DNA of 64,000 nt from Culturomica massiliensis (GCF_900091655.1 NZ_LT594621.1:3692639-3756638); one strand, 5' to 3'; shown: positions 17,960-27,535, counted from the first letter of the stretch. A program made the numbers and translations. The notes: a model not told the origin generated them from the letters alone.

Positions 17960-20063
17960 GGCGTTCTACGTATAGCTGATAATTGGAGTCCAGTTTTAAT
18001 ATGCCGTTGAAACTGTTTCCGGCTTCGTCTTTAAAACCGTTGATTGTTCCCGTTTTGCCTTTTTGTATCAAGGTATCTATTTGTTTTTGCGTCAGCTTTT
18101 TTTCGTGTATGGACAGCGGGATTAAAAAATCACAGGATTTTCGGTAGAGGGTACATCCCCAAGCCGTTTTCCCTTTTACTACGCTGCCTTGTCCGCATTT
18201 GGGACAGATCAGTACGGGAGCGGGGGTTGCCGTAGAAGCTGTCCGTTTTTTCTTCTCTGTCGTTTTTTTCTTTTCTTCTTCTTCCGGAACTACGGTTATG
18301 GTTTTTGCGCTGGCATATTTCACCCGGTGGACGATTTCGTTTACCATGACTTTGAGTTCTTCCATAAAGCCATTGACTTCGTATTTACCGTCTTCAATCA
18401 TCCGGAGTTTTTTCTCCCATTGCCCTGTCAGTTCGGCCGATTTCAATAAATCGTTTTGTATCGTATCGATCAGTTCTATACCTGTCGGCGTTGCCAGGAG
18501 GCGTTTTTTATCTTTACGGATATAGTGCCGTTTTTGTAATGTTTCAATAATGCCGGCCCGGGTAGACGGACGTCCGATGCCGTTTTCTTTCATCAAATCG
18601 CGCAATTCTTCGTCTTCGACTTGTTTGCCGGCAGTTTCCATTGCACGTAATAAATCCGCTTCCGTATAATATTTGGGCGGTTGGGTTTCTTTTTCCAGAA
18701 TTTCGGGGGTATGCGGGCCGTGTTCTCCTTTTTCGTATACCGGGAGTACATTCTCGTCGTTCTGTTTATCTGTATTTACGCCGAAAACAACACGCCAGGC
18801 CGGATCGATGATTTGTTTCCCGGTAGCTTTGAATTCCTCTTCACCGATTTTTGCCATAACTGTTGTGTTGGCAATCTCACAATCGGGGTAAAAGGCTGCG
18901 ATAAAACGCCGGGCGACGAGGTCATAGACTCTTTTTTCGTCCGGACTCATATCGTAACTGAATACGCCGGTCGGAATGATGGCGTGGTGGTCCGTAATTT
19001 TTTTATCGTTGAATACTTTAGACGATTTTTTGATTTTACCACCTGTTAAAATCGGTTGCACCAAGTTTTCGTAAGGCTTTAATCCTTTCAAAATACCCGG
19101 GACTTTTGCATATTGGTCATTGGGCAGGAAGTTTGTATCTACACGCGGATAGGTGGTCAGCTTTTTTTCGTAAAGCGATTGGATGATTTTCAGCGTATTG
19201 TCGGCTGTAAATGCATATTTCCGGTTGCATTCCACCTGCAGCAAGGTCAGGTCGAATAGTTTCGGAGGACTTTCCATCGCTTTTTTACGTTCGATGCTGA
19301 GAATTTCCAATTCTTGTGTCTGGATTTTTTCCAGTAAAGCTTCGGCTTCGGCTTTTGTATTAAAGCGGCCGCGGGTATAGGAAAATAAGCCTCCCCGGTA
19401 GTCGGTCCGGATTTCCCAATACGTTTCGGGCTTGAAATTTTCAATGTTTTTTTGTCTTTCGACGACAAGCGCGAGGGTCGGAGTCTGTACCCGCCCGATC
19501 GAAAGAACGTTTTTTCCGTTACCGTATTTTAAGGTATATGCCCGGGTTGCATTCATTCCGAGTAGCCAATCGCCGATTGCCCGTGCCGACCCTGCTGCAT
19601 ATAACGTATCGAAATCTTTTGACTCCATCAGCTTATCGAAGCCTTCCCGGATGGCTTCCTCTGTCAGTGACGATATCCACAGGCGTTTCACCGGGACGTT
19701 GCATTTGGCTTTTGTCAACACCCAGCGTTGAATCAATTCTCCTTCTTGGCCGGCATCTCCGCAGTTGATGACCATTTCGGCTTTTGAGACGAGTTCTTCT
19801 ATGATGGCAAATTGCTTTTTGATGCCCTCGTCGTCGATAAGCTTGATCCGGAATTTAGAGGGGATCATGGGGAGAACACTCAGGTTCCATTGTTTCCATT
19901 TTTCTGTGTATTCGTTAGGCTCCTGCAAACTGCATAAATGTCCGAATGTCCAGGTAACACAATACCCGTTCCCTTCCATATACCCGTTCCGGCGAACGGT
20001 GGCTCCGATCACATGGGCAATTTCTTTCGCGACACTCGGCTTTTCTGCTATACACATTTTCAT
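17949..20063 (-). CDS. topB: DNA topoisomerase III (type IA)
   Basis: 704-residue type IA topoisomerase that passes single strands to decatenate DNA and resolve recombination or replication intermediates. The Toprim domain is at the N-terminus (MCIAEKPSVAKEIAHVIGA and INCGDAGQEGELI, supplying the metal-binding acidic residues). The central cleavage domain has GRVQTPTLALVVERQ and active-site Tyr305 in TTYPRVDTNFLP. A lysine-rich linker leads to one C-terminal zinc-finger-like segment (CPKCGQGSVVKGKTAWGC). This chromosomal form has full family length. It converges on, and overlaps, the porin gene with no terminator visible between them. Confidence 0.97.
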   Translation of the reverse strand: MKMCIAEKPSVAKEIAHVIGATVRRNGYMEGNGYCVTWTFGHLCSLQEPNEYTEKWKQWNLSVLPMIPSKFRIKLIDDEGIKKQFAIIEELVSKAEMVINCGDAGQEGELIQRWVLTKAKCNVPVKRLWISSLTEEAIREGFDKLMESKDFDTLYAAGSARAIGDWLLGMNATRAYTLKYGNGKNVLSIGRVQTPTLALVVERQKNIENFKPETYWEIRTDYRGGLFSYTRGRFNTKAEAEALLEKIQTQELEILSIERKKAMESPPKLFDLTLLQVECNRKYAFTADNTLKIIQSLYEKKLTTYPRVDTNFLPNDQYAKVPGILKGLKPYENLVQPILTGGKIKKSSKVFNDKKITDHHAIIPTGVFSYDMSPDEKRVYDLVARRFIAAFYPDCEIANTTVMAKIGEEEFKATGKQIIDPAWRVVFGVNTDKQNDENVLPVYEKGEHGPHTPEILEKETQPPKYYTEADLLRAMETAGKQVEDEELRDLMKENGIGRPSTRAGIIETLQKRHYIRKDKKRLLATPTGIELIDTIQNDLLKSAELTGQWEKKLRMIEDGKYEVNGFMEELKVMVNEIVHRVKYASAKTITVVPEEEEKKKTTEKKKRTASTATPAPVLICPKCGQGSVVKGKTAWGCTLYRKSCDFLIPLSIHEKKLTQKQIDTLIQKGKTGTINGFKDEAGNSFNGILKLDSNYQLYVERPKN

Positions 20064-20089
20064 ACTTCAAACTGATGCTGATGAGAAGA

Positions 20090-20097
20090 CAAAGATA
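20090..20097 (-). promoter_or_regulatory. Putative -7 box for topB
   Basis: Minus-strand TATCTTTG fits TAnnTTTG, 27 bases upstream of the topB ATG. The nearest -33-like TTG (20126-20128) is too far at 28 bases. Confidence 0.5.
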
Positions 20098-20156
20098 CGA
20101 GAAAAACCGTTGAAAACCGTAAATTCAAAAACGAAACAGATTGTTCGGAAACGTAT

Positions 20157-20460
20157 AAATTTATGATTTACGATTTATGATTTACGATTTTAGATTGAGC
20201 GCACAAGCCAACCCTAAAAAATTTTAGATTTACGATTTTAGATTTTAGATTAAACGCACAAGCCAGTCCTAAAGAAAATTTTAGATTTTAGATTTACGAT
20301 TTTAGATTATACTTCTAAAAATTTTAGATTTACGATTTTAGATTTTAGATTATACTCACAAACCAACGCTAAAGAAAATTTTAGATTTACGATTTTAGAT
20401 TAAAAGAATTTGATAACAGATCAGTTGTCAGGCAATTTACAATTTACAATCTATAATTTG
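20157..20460 (+). repeat. Heptad/57-bp repeat array B with terminal hairpin module
   Basis: This fills most of the 413-base gap between topB and tatC. Heptads of GATTTTA/GATTTAC/GATTTAT are joined by four linkers of the type CACAAGCCAACCCTAAAGA (near 20200, 20250, 20310 truncated, 20355), giving units of about 57 bp. The array ends in the terminal module: AGATTAAAAGAATT, a hairpin TGATAAC (20411-20417) / GTTGTCA (20424-20430), then AATTTAC heptads to 20460. The terminal module falls just beyond the tatC stop codon, on the opposite strand sense. Confidence 0.85.
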
Positions 20461-20476
20461 TTATCGGCTTTGTCAC

Positions 20477-21289
20477 TCAGGCCGTTTTATCTTTGGTGAC
20501 TTTTTGTACCACCCAGATGCTTAGTTCATAAAGCATATACATCGGTATGCCTAAAAGGAAAAGACTGAAGAGGTCGGGAGGGGTAATAATTGCTGCAACA
20601 ATCAATATGATGACGAGAGCATGCCGCCGGTATTTTTTCAGATGTTTGGGGGTGACAAGTCCGATTTTAGCGAAAAAGAAAGCCAAAACCGGAATTTCGA
20701 ATACGGCACCCATAGCAATCGACAGTGTTGTAAATGTAGACATGTAAGATGACAGTGTAATTTTGTTGGCGACGATTTCGCTTACCTGGTAGGTCCCCAG
20801 AAACCGGAATGAAAGGGGGAACACTGCATAATAATTTAATAGAATGCCGCAGAAAAACAGGATGAATGCAACAATGAGCGTCAATGTTGAATATTTTCTC
20901 TCTTTTTCATATAATGCAGGCTTGACAAAGCTGAATAATTGATAAATAATATAGGGCGACGTGATGACCAGGCCGGCATAGAAGGCTGCACTTAAATGAA
21001 CCAAGAACTGGGAAGATAGTTGTATATTAATTAATTCTACATGAAAATCTTCCGGACAGATGGACGGTATATGCAGTAGCTGGCCCAATTGGCATAAGGC
21101 CCTGTAGGTAATGAAGTCGGAGCGGTGGGGAGCCAGTATGATATCGAAAAGCAGTTGTTTGTTGACGAAAGCAATAACAGCAACTGATACAACGGCAATA
21201 GCAATACGAAAAATGACTTTTCTGAGTTCATCCAGATGATCCCAGAAAGTCATGTTCTGTTCTTTTTCCTCCTCCATCGGGTTTTCCAC
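20477..21289 (-). CDS. tatC: Sec-independent protein translocase TatC
   Basis: Multi-spanning core of the twin-arginine translocase, which binds the RR signal peptide of folded exported proteins. The 270-residue protein has MTFWDHLDELRKVIFRIAIA at the N-terminus (the conserved ELR segment of the signal-binding site), six membrane helices, SPYIIYQLFSFVKPALYEKE after helix 2, and the conserved glutamate in GAVFEIPVLAFFFAKIGLV. It is separated from tatA by only 6 bases. There is no tatB, as is usual for a minimal TatAC system in this phylum. Confidence 0.96.
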   Translation of the reverse strand: MENPMEEEKEQNMTFWDHLDELRKVIFRIAIAVVSVAVIAFVNKQLLFDIILAPHRSDFITYRALCQLGQLLHIPSICPEDFHVELINIQLSSQFLVHLSAAFYAGLVITSPYIIYQLFSFVKPALYEKERKYSTLTLIVAFILFFCGILLNYYAVFPLSFRFLGTYQVSEIVANKITLSSYMSTFTTLSIAMGAVFEIPVLAFFFAKIGLVTPKHLKKYRRHALVIILIVAAIITPPDLFSLFLLGIPMYMLYELSIWVVQKVTKDKTA

Positions 21290-21295
21290 TGCTGA

Positions 21296-21493
21296 TTATT
21301 TCTCTTTCTCGGTATTATTTTTGTTGTCATTTTTGTTTTCTTCATCGAGGCCGTTCATGCCATCTTTGAAACTTTTGACACCTTTGCCAAGCCCTTTCAT
21401 CAATTCCGGAATCTTTTTACCACCAAAAAGTAATAATACCACCAGCACAATAACGACGAGTTGAGTCGTACCGATCATTAACACTGTATTCAT
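21296..21493 (-). CDS. tatA: Twin-arginine translocase subunit TatA
   Basis: 65 residues: one N-terminal membrane helix (about 10-22), the FGGKKIPELMKGLGKGVKSF hinge and amphipathic helix that define TatA/E, and a highly charged, disordered tail (KNDNKNNTEKEK). TatA oligomerises to form the passage for folded proteins. It is the first gene of the tatA-tatC operon, preceded by a TATATTTG -7 box. Confidence 0.95.
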   Translation of the reverse strand: MNTVLMIGTTQLVVIVLVVLLLFGGKKIPELMKGLGKGVKSFKDGMNGLDEENKNDNKNNTEKEK

Positions 21494-21515
21494 AAATTTT
21501 TTTATTTTATACCCA

Positions 21516-21523
21516 CAAATATA
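21516..21523 (-). promoter_or_regulatory. Putative -7 box for tatA-tatC
   Basis: Minus-strand TATATTTG matches TAnnTTTG, 23 bases upstream of the tatA ATG. No clear -33 TTG. Confidence 0.45.
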
Positions 21524-21591
21524 GTGGAAGATTTTAAAAAATAAAATGAAAAGACTGAATTAATGCTATTTTTATTGTATCGGATTTGTTG

Positions 21592-21599
21592 TATTTTTG
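21592..21599 (+). promoter_or_regulatory. Putative -7 box for the PurF-like gene
   Basis: TATTTTTG matches TAnnTTTG and lies 25 bases before the chosen ATG at 21624. This argues against the in-frame TTG at 21597, which lies inside the box. Confidence 0.5.
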
Positions 21600-21623
21600 C
21601 CGCGGATCATTAAAAAAGTATTT

Positions 21624-23042
21624 ATGAGCGGATTTTTTGGCTGCGTGTCACGCAAAGAGTGTGTTGCCGATGTTTTCTATGGTACGGATTATCATTCTCA
21701 TCTCGGTACTAAAAAAGCAGGTATGGCTTTTTATAACGGACAGGATTTTGTTCGTTCCATCCATAGTATAGAAAGTGCTTATTTCAGAAATAAGTTCGAA
21801 CCGGAATTGGAAAGATTCAAGGATTCTTATTTGGGAATAGGGGTAATCAGTGATTTGGAATCCCAGCCGATAACCGTGACTTCGCATTTGGGACGTTTTT
21901 CGGTTGTGACGGTGGGGCGGATCGATAATATAGACGAGATTGCGGAAAAATTGCTGGCTGAAAAGATTCATTTTGCGGAGTTATCCGGATCGTCGATCAA
22001 TCCGACTGAGGTGGTGAGCATATTGATTAATAAAGGGGAAACTTTTAAAGAAGGGATTGAGATCGTACATAATGCAGTCAAGGGGTCTTGTTCTTTTTTA
22101 ATATTAACGGACAGTTGTATTTATGCTGCCCGGGATAAATTCGGACGTACACCGGTGATTATCGGTAAAAACGAATTCGGCTATGTTGTAGCCAGTGAAA
22201 GTTCTTCGTTTACCAACCTGGGGTATTCGATTGTGCGGGATCTGGGCCCCGGAGAGGCTGTCCGGATTTCGAAAGACGGCGTTACTCCGATCATCACTGC
22301 CGGTTGCCGGAAACAAATTTGTTCTTTTCTTTGGGTGTATTACGGTTATCCGTCGGCTTATTATGAGGGTATAAATGTGGAAGATGCCCGTTATCGTTGT
22401 GGGGCTGCAATGGCTATGAGGGATGAGCTGAAAGCGGATTTTGCTGCCGGAATCCCGGACTCGGGGGTCGGACATGCGATCGGTTATTCGAATGCCAAAG
22501 GAATTCCTTATAAAAGACCTTTTGTAAAGTATACTCCTACATGGCCGCGTAGTTTTATGCCTCAAAATCAGAGTATGCGTGATTTGGTAGCGAAGATGAA
22601 GCTTTTGCCGAATGAAGCCTTTACGCGGGGAGCCCGTATTGTCTTTCTGGATGATTCGATTGTCAGGGGGACACAATTGAAAGACAATGTAGTGAAGTTA
22701 CGGGAGTGCGGGGTGAAAGAGGTACATATCCGTATTGCTTGTCCTCCGTTGATCTATCCGTGCTGTTTTCTGAATTTTTCGACATCGCGTTCAACATTCG
22801 ATTTGTTTGCCCGCCGGGTGATACGTGATTTGGAAGGTACTTCCGAGTTGACGGAAGAAGTTTTGAAACCGTATTCCGACCCCGATTCAGATAAGTACAA
22901 GGAAATGGTAAAAGTGATGTGTCAGCATTTGCAGCTTGATTCGTTACAATTCCAGCGATTGGACGATTTGGTCCAGGCTATCGGCTTGCCTAAGGAGCAA
23001 TTGTGTACGCATTGCTGGGACAATTCCAGCTATATGGAATAA
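21624..23042 (+). CDS. Amidophosphoribosyltransferase-like protein lacking the N-terminal Cys nucleophile
   Basis: 472 residues with the two-domain layout of PurF, the first enzyme of purine synthesis: an N-terminal Ntn-type glutaminase fold and a C-terminal phosphoribosyltransferase fold. The PRPP loop IVFLDDSIVRGTQ is intact. Cysteines C233, C380, C461 and C464 (ICSFLWVYYG, YPCCF, QLCTHCW) match the iron-sulfur ligand pattern of the Bacillus-type enzyme. However the protein starts MSGFFGCVSRKE: position 2, where PurF has the catalytic Cys, is Ser. The first Cys is residue 7. Glutamine hydrolysis by the usual route is therefore doubtful. It may be a second PurF-like protein kept beside a canonical one elsewhere. 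Confidence 0.85.
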   Translation: MSGFFGCVSRKECVADVFYGTDYHSHLGTKKAGMAFYNGQDFVRSIHSIESAYFRNKFEPELERFKDSYLGIGVISDLESQPITVTSHLGRFSVVTVGRIDNIDEIAEKLLAEKIHFAELSGSSINPTEVVSILINKGETFKEGIEIVHNAVKGSCSFLILTDSCIYAARDKFGRTPVIIGKNEFGYVVASESSSFTNLGYSIVRDLGPGEAVRISKDGVTPIITAGCRKQICSFLWVYYGYPSAYYEGINVEDARYRCGAAMAMRDELKADFAAGIPDSGVGHAIGYSNAKGIPYKRPFVKYTPTWPRSFMPQNQSMRDLVAKMKLLPNEAFTRGARIVFLDDSIVRGTQLKDNVVKLRECGVKEVHIRIACPPLIYPCCFLNFSTSRSTFDLFARRVIRDLEGTSELTEEVLKPYSDPDSDKYKEMVKVMCQHLQLDSLQFQRLDDLVQAIGLPKEQLCTHCWDNSSYME

Positions 23043-23124
23043 TTTTTGATTTACGATGCAGATAAATTTTCAGTTGCATGCGTGTTTTGCTGAATAATTG
23101 AATCCGGTTATTCGTAATGTATTG

Positions 23125-23178
23125 AAGGACCTGCAGTTGTTTTTGTTTTTAACAGTACTGCAGGTCCTTTTGTTTTTG
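23125..23178 (+). terminator. Terminator after the PurF-like gene
   Basis: Stem AAGGACCTGCAGT (23125-23137) / ACTGCAGGTCCTT (23157-23169) with a 19-nt U-rich loop, followed by a T-rich tract (TTTTGTTTTTG). The rest of the 327-base gap (23043-23369) holds only AT-rich sequence and the GH2 promoter region. Confidence 0.88.
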
Positions 23179-23320
23179 ATATTCTAACCTATTCTCTTAA
23201 ATGTTATTTTTTTGTCTTTTTGAAATTGAAAATTAGCCCTTTTAAGGCTTTTTGCGGGCGAATCGTTCTTATTTCTGCTTTTTTAGAGCATAATTCTGCG
23301 TTTAAATTCATTTTATTTGT

Positions 23321-23328
23321 TATTTTTG
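23321..23328 (+). promoter_or_regulatory. Putative -7 box for the GH2 gene
   Basis: TATTTTTG fits TAnnTTTG, 42 bases upstream of the ATG at 23370. No clear -33 TTG is seen. Confidence 0.45.
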
Positions 23329-23369
23329 AACACACTTTGTAAAATATTTTACACTAAAATAAATTGTCT

Positions 23370-26300
23370 ATGAGAAAATTGTTTTTATCTGTATGTGTGC
23401 TTCTGTCAATGGCAACGTTTGCACGTCAGAAGGAATGGCTGGATCCGGAGGTGAATGCGATCAACCGGGCGGCGATGAGGGCGGCTTATTTTGCCTATCC
23501 TTCTGTTGAATCGGCGCAAGCAGGCATTAAAGAAAAAGCGTCCAATTTTATGTCTTTGAATGGCATGTGGAAATTTAATTGGGTGCAGAATGAAACGGAG
23601 AAGCCGGTTAATTTTTATCAGGTCGGTTTTGAGGATCAGTGTTGGGTCGATTTCCCGGTACCGGGTATATGGGAAGTGAACGGATACGGTGATCCTTTAT
23701 ATAAGAATGTGGGGTATGCCTGGTCGAATCAGTTTCGTAGCAATCCGCCGCTGGTGGAGTCTGCAAATAATCATGTCGGATCGTATCGCAAAACGATTGA
23801 TTTACCTGCCGATTGGAAAGGCAGGCAAGTGTATCTGCATGTCGGTTCTGCGACTTCGAATCTGTATGTATGGGTGAACGGTAAATTTGTAGGGTATAGT
23901 GAGGATAGTAAAATGGCGGCAGAGTTTGATATCACTAAATATTTGCAGCCGGGAAAGAATCTGATTGCTATGCAGGTCTATCGTTGGTGTGACGGTAGTT
24001 ATCTGGAAGATCAGGATTTTTGGCGTTTATCGGGAATCGGCAGGGACGTTTACCTGTACGCAAGGACTCCGGTGCATATCGAGGATATTTTTATTACGCC
24101 CGATTTGGATGCTGCTTATAAGGACGGAAAATTGGATGTTGTAGCCAATGTTACCCGTGGTGGCGGATCGGTAGAGTTGGAATTAAAGGACATGAATGGG
24201 GCGACGGTCGGTAAAAAAGAAGTACGTCCGGATGGTAAAGGTAATATCCGGACTTTTATTGAAGTAAGTAATCCGGCTAAATGGAGTGCCGAAGAACCGA
24301 ATCTTTATACATTGACGTTTACTTTAAAAAATGCTGCCGGTAAGGTACTGGAGGTTATCCCTCAACGTGTCGGATTCCGGAAAATCGAGTTGAAAAAAGA
24401 TTTGGGACAAATATGGGTGAACGGTAAACCGGTGTTGTTTAAAGGAGCAGACCGTCATGAAATGGATCCGTTGACAGGGTATTATGTAAGTCGTGAACGG
24501 ATGATTCAGGATATTCAGGTTATGAAAGAGAATAATTTGAATGCAATCCGTACCTGTCATTATCCGGATGATCCGGAATGGTATAATCTGTGTGATGAGT
24601 ACGGTATTTATCTGGTCTGTGAAGCCAATATCGAATCGCACGGAATGGGATACGGGGAAAGAACTCTGGCGAAAAATCCCGCTTATGCCAAAGCTCATCT
24701 GGAAAGAAATCAACGGATGGTGGAAGCTTTTAAAAATCATCCTTCCATTATTTTCTGGTCGCTGGGAAATGAAGCCGGAGACGGGCCTAATTTTGAAGCA
24801 TGCTATAAATGGATCAAAGAAAGAGATGGGAGCCGTGCCGTACAGTATGAACAGGCTGGGAGCAAAGCCCACACCGATATTATGTGTCCGATGTACGATG
24901 ATCTGAACTGGATGGAAAAATTTGCCAAAAGTGATGATCCGCGTCCTTTGATTCAATGCGAGTATGCTCATGCGATGGGAAATTCACAAGGGGGATTCAG
25001 AGAATATTGGGACCTGATCCGTAAATATCCGAAATTGCAGGGTGGTTTTATCTGGGATTATGTAGATCAGGGATTGCGCGGTTATTCCCGCGACGGTTCT
25101 ATGATTTATACGTACGGTGGAGATTTTAACCTTTATGACGGCTCGGATAACAATTTCAACTGTAACGGTTTGATCAGTCCCGACCGTGTACCTAATCCCC
25201 ATATGAATGAAGTTAAAAAGGTATACCAATCTATTTGGACGACTCCGGTTGATTTGCAAAAGGGCTTGGTGAATGTTTACAATGAAAATTTCTTTATTGA
25301 TCTCTCTGATTATTACATGGAGTGGACGTTGCTGGCAGACGGAGAAGCAATTGAAAGCGGTGTTGTGGCTCAGTTGAACGTTGCGCCCTTAGCTACGGAA
25401 CAGGTGGCTTTGGGATATCAATTGCCTCGTACCGAAAAGGAACTGTTGCTGAATGTGTCGTATAAATTGAAACGTGCCAAACAACTGTTGCAAGCAGGTT
25501 ATGTTGTTGCTGAAGACCAACTGTCGGTTCAGCCTTATACCGGTTTTAATGCTTCTATTGCCGCATCCGATAAGGCTGTGAAGATATATGAAGATCTGGT
25601 ACATGTTGTATTGACGACTGGCGAAACTCAGGTGACATTCGATAAACGTAACGGCTGGATTCGCGGACTTTCCATGAACGGATTGGAAATGCTGGAATAC
25701 GGTTATAGTTTGCAGCCTAATTTCTGGCGTGCTCCGACAGATAACGATATGGGTGCGAATTTGCAAAATCGTTTCCGGAGCTGGAAAAATCCGGAAATGA
25801 AAGTCAAAGGTTTCAAAGCCGAACAGAACGGTACGAATGCTCTTGTTACCGTCGATTATGAAATGCCGGGAGTGTCTGCTGCCTTGAAGATGATTTATGA
25901 GATAAATTACGAGGGAGAGATTCGTATCTGTCAGGATATGAAGGTCGATAAGAGTAAAGAAAAAATGCCTCACCTTTTCCGTTTCGGTATGCAGGTGGTT
26001 ATGCCGGGAGGCTTTGACCGTATTGATTACTACGGACGCGGACCGGTAGAAAATTACAGTGACCGGAATTTCAGTGAGAATATCGGCCGTTACCGGCAGT
26101 TGGTGAAAGATCAGTACTATCCGTATATACGTCCGCAGGAATCGGGCACCAAGACGGATATTCGCTGGTGGAAGTTGACAGATATCGACGGACGTGGATT
26201 GGAAATCCGTTCCGACGTGCCGTTCTCTGCTTCTGCATTACCCTATCTGCAGGATGATCTTGATGAGGGTACCCGTAAGCACCAACGTCATTCGGGTGAT

Positions 26301-26456
26301 CTGAAAACGCGGGATTTGACAACCTTGTCGTTTGATCTGAAACAAATGGGACTGGGATGTATCAATAGCTGGGGCGCGTGGCCGCTGGAACCCTATTTAT
26401 TGCCTTATGACGATTATACGTTTAATGTAGTGATTACGCCTGTCAGAAAACGATAA
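23370..26456 (+). CDS. Secreted GH2 beta-galactosidase (LacZ-type)
   Basis: 1028-residue exo-acting glycoside hydrolase that releases terminal beta-galactose from oligosaccharides or glycans. The N-terminus MRKLFLSVCVLLSMATFARQ is a signal peptide, so the enzyme is probably periplasmic. Domain order is the LacZ one: sugar-binding jelly roll (about 60-230), Ig-like domain (to about 335), TIM barrel (about 335-630), second Ig-like domain, and C-terminal Bgal_small_N domain (about 750-1025). The acid/base is Glu468 (LGNEAGDGPNF) and the nucleophile is Glu531 (IQCEYAHAMGN). I use the ATG at 23370 rather than the TTG two codons earlier. It stands alone, without SusCD neighbours. Confidence 0.95.
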   Translation: MRKLFLSVCVLLSMATFARQKEWLDPEVNAINRAAMRAAYFAYPSVESAQAGIKEKASNFMSLNGMWKFNWVQNETEKPVNFYQVGFEDQCWVDFPVPGIWEVNGYGDPLYKNVGYAWSNQFRSNPPLVESANNHVGSYRKTIDLPADWKGRQVYLHVGSATSNLYVWVNGKFVGYSEDSKMAAEFDITKYLQPGKNLIAMQVYRWCDGSYLEDQDFWRLSGIGRDVYLYARTPVHIEDIFITPDLDAAYKDGKLDVVANVTRGGGSVELELKDMNGATVGKKEVRPDGKGNIRTFIEVSNPAKWSAEEPNLYTLTFTLKNAAGKVLEVIPQRVGFRKIELKKDLGQIWVNGKPVLFKGADRHEMDPLTGYYVSRERMIQDIQVMKENNLNAIRTCHYPDDPEWYNLCDEYGIYLVCEANIESHGMGYGERTLAKNPAYAKAHLERNQRMVEAFKNHPSIIFWSLGNEAGDGPNFEACYKWIKERDGSRAVQYEQAGSKAHTDIMCPMYDDLNWMEKFAKSDDPRPLIQCEYAHAMGNSQGGFREYWDLIRKYPKLQGGFIWDYVDQGLRGYSRDGSMIYTYGGDFNLYDGSDNNFNCNGLISPDRVPNPHMNEVKKVYQSIWTTPVDLQKGLVNVYNENFFIDLSDYYMEWTLLADGEAIESGVVAQLNVAPLATEQVALGYQLPRTEKELLLNVSYKLKRAKQLLQAGYVVAEDQLSVQPYTGFNASIAASDKAVKIYEDLVHVVLTTGETQVTFDKRNGWIRGLSMNGLEMLEYGYSLQPNFWRAPTDNDMGANLQNRFRSWKNPEMKVKGFKAEQNGTNALVTVDYEMPGVSAALKMIYEINYEGEIRICQDMKVDKSKEKMPHLFRFGMQVVMPGGFDRIDYYGRGPVENYSDRNFSENIGRYRQLVKDQYYPYIRPQESGTKTDIRWWKLTDIDGRGLEIRSDVPFSASALPYLQDDLDEGTRKHQRHSGDLKTRDLTTLSFDLKQMGLGCINSWGAWPLEPYLLPYDDYTFNVVITPVRKR

Positions 26457-26476
26457 GCGGAACAGGTATATTTTCT

Positions 26477-26545
26477 CGCAGATTGCGCAGATTTTGCAGG
26501 TAAACAATTTATCTGTGGATTCTCCGGAATCTGCGGGATTTTTTG
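26477..26545 (+). terminator. Possible terminator after the GH2 gene
   Basis: CGCAGATT occurs twice (26477-26484 and 26486-26493) and can pair with AATCTGCG (26528-26535), which is followed by GGATTTTTT. The loop is long, so this is a weaker terminator candidate. Confidence 0.4.
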
Positions 26546-26575
26546 TAGATTTATTTTCTCCAATACATATATAAG

Positions 26576-27535
26576 ATGAAGACCCGAGTATTTCCCCGTT
26601 TACTATGGATCCGGCTTATGCAAATCTGGCGCTGGATGGGTGAAATCGGTCTGTTTCGTATCATTTTCGTATGGTGTGTTATTGTGCCGTTTGGCTTTTT
26701 GTTCCTGTGGCAAAAGATGGGCGGTCAACCTTATAACTGGGGGATACTTTCCGTATCGGCTGTTTTGTTTTTATTGCTTCACCGGAAAAGAAAAGATTTT
26801 TTGTTTTTATATAAACAGGTTTCACGGCCCCAGTGGCTTTATTTCGGGGAATATTGTTTCTATTCATGCTTTATCATCGGCTGCTTGCTTTTTCATGAAG
26901 AGTATACTCCTTTGTTGTGTTATATACTGGTTTTATTGGGTATTGCTTTTGTTCCGCCATTGTCAACAGCGGTTTGTACATACACTGTTTTTCTTCGTCC
27001 TGTGCCGGTTACTTGTTTTGAATGGCGTTGCGGTATCCGGCAGAATGTGTTGTCACTTTGGCTGTGTCTTTTTTTAATGATGGGTGGAATCTTCTTTTGG
27101 GGAATAGCGATTGCTGCATTCGTTTTTTTTACGTTGCTCGTACTTTCTTTTTATCTGGAAAATGAACCGCGTAACGTACTGGAGGCTACAGCTCTTACTC
27201 CAAGTCTTTTTTTGAATCGGAAACTGATCCGGCACACCGGTTATTTTGCATTGGCTTTGTTGCCTTTTTGCTGTATTGCATTTATACATTATTCTTATTG
27301 GATATATACGCTGTCGGCTTATTTTGCCGCTTTGAATCTGTTTGTGTTCGGAATATTGATGAAATATACATATTATCGTCCGAATACTTATAGCACTGTC
27401 CGCTCGTTAATTATTTCAGCCGTGGGCTTATTGTCGCTGCTGCTGCCTTTTGCGGGTATCGTGTTTGTTGCCAATTTATTTTTGTATTATAGTGCATTGA
27501 AGAATTTAGATACCTATTTTTATGCTTTCGATTAA
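26576..27535 (+). CDS. Putative ABC exporter membrane subunit
   Basis: 319 residues, very hydrophobic, with about eight to ten membrane segments and short basic loops (LLHRKRKDFLFL). I recognise no specific family motif. It overlaps the start of the ABC ATPase gene by 14 bases, which strongly suggests translational coupling and that this is the permease of a two-gene ABC system. The layout resembles Bacteroidetes ABC exporters in which a poorly conserved integral protein partners a small ATPase. The substrate is unknown. Confidence 0.75.
   Translation: MKTRVFPRLLWIRLMQIWRWMGEIGLFRIIFVWCVIVPFGFLFLWQKMGGQPYNWGILSVSAVLFLLLHRKRKDFLFLYKQVSRPQWLYFGEYCFYSCFIIGCLLFHEEYTPLLCYILVLLGIAFVPPLSTAVCTYTVFLRPVPVTCFEWRCGIRQNVLSLWLCLFLMMGGIFFWGIAIAAFVFFTLLVLSFYLENEPRNVLEATALTPSLFLNRKLIRHTGYFALALLPFCCIAFIHYSYWIYTLSAYFAALNLFVFGILMKYTYYRPNTYSTVRSLIISAVGLLSLLLPFAGIVFVANLFLYYSALKNLDTYFYAFD

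Noticed and set aside
20157..20460. Possible CRISPR array in the periodic intergenic sequence
   Set aside because: The linkers between heptad blocks are nearly identical to each other rather than unique spacers, the period is 57 bp built from 7-base blocks, and no cas genes are present.
21296..21493. Possible TatB instead of TatA
   Set aside because: The short length, FGGKKIPEL hinge and lack of an extended C-terminal helix fit TatA; TatB is typically longer.
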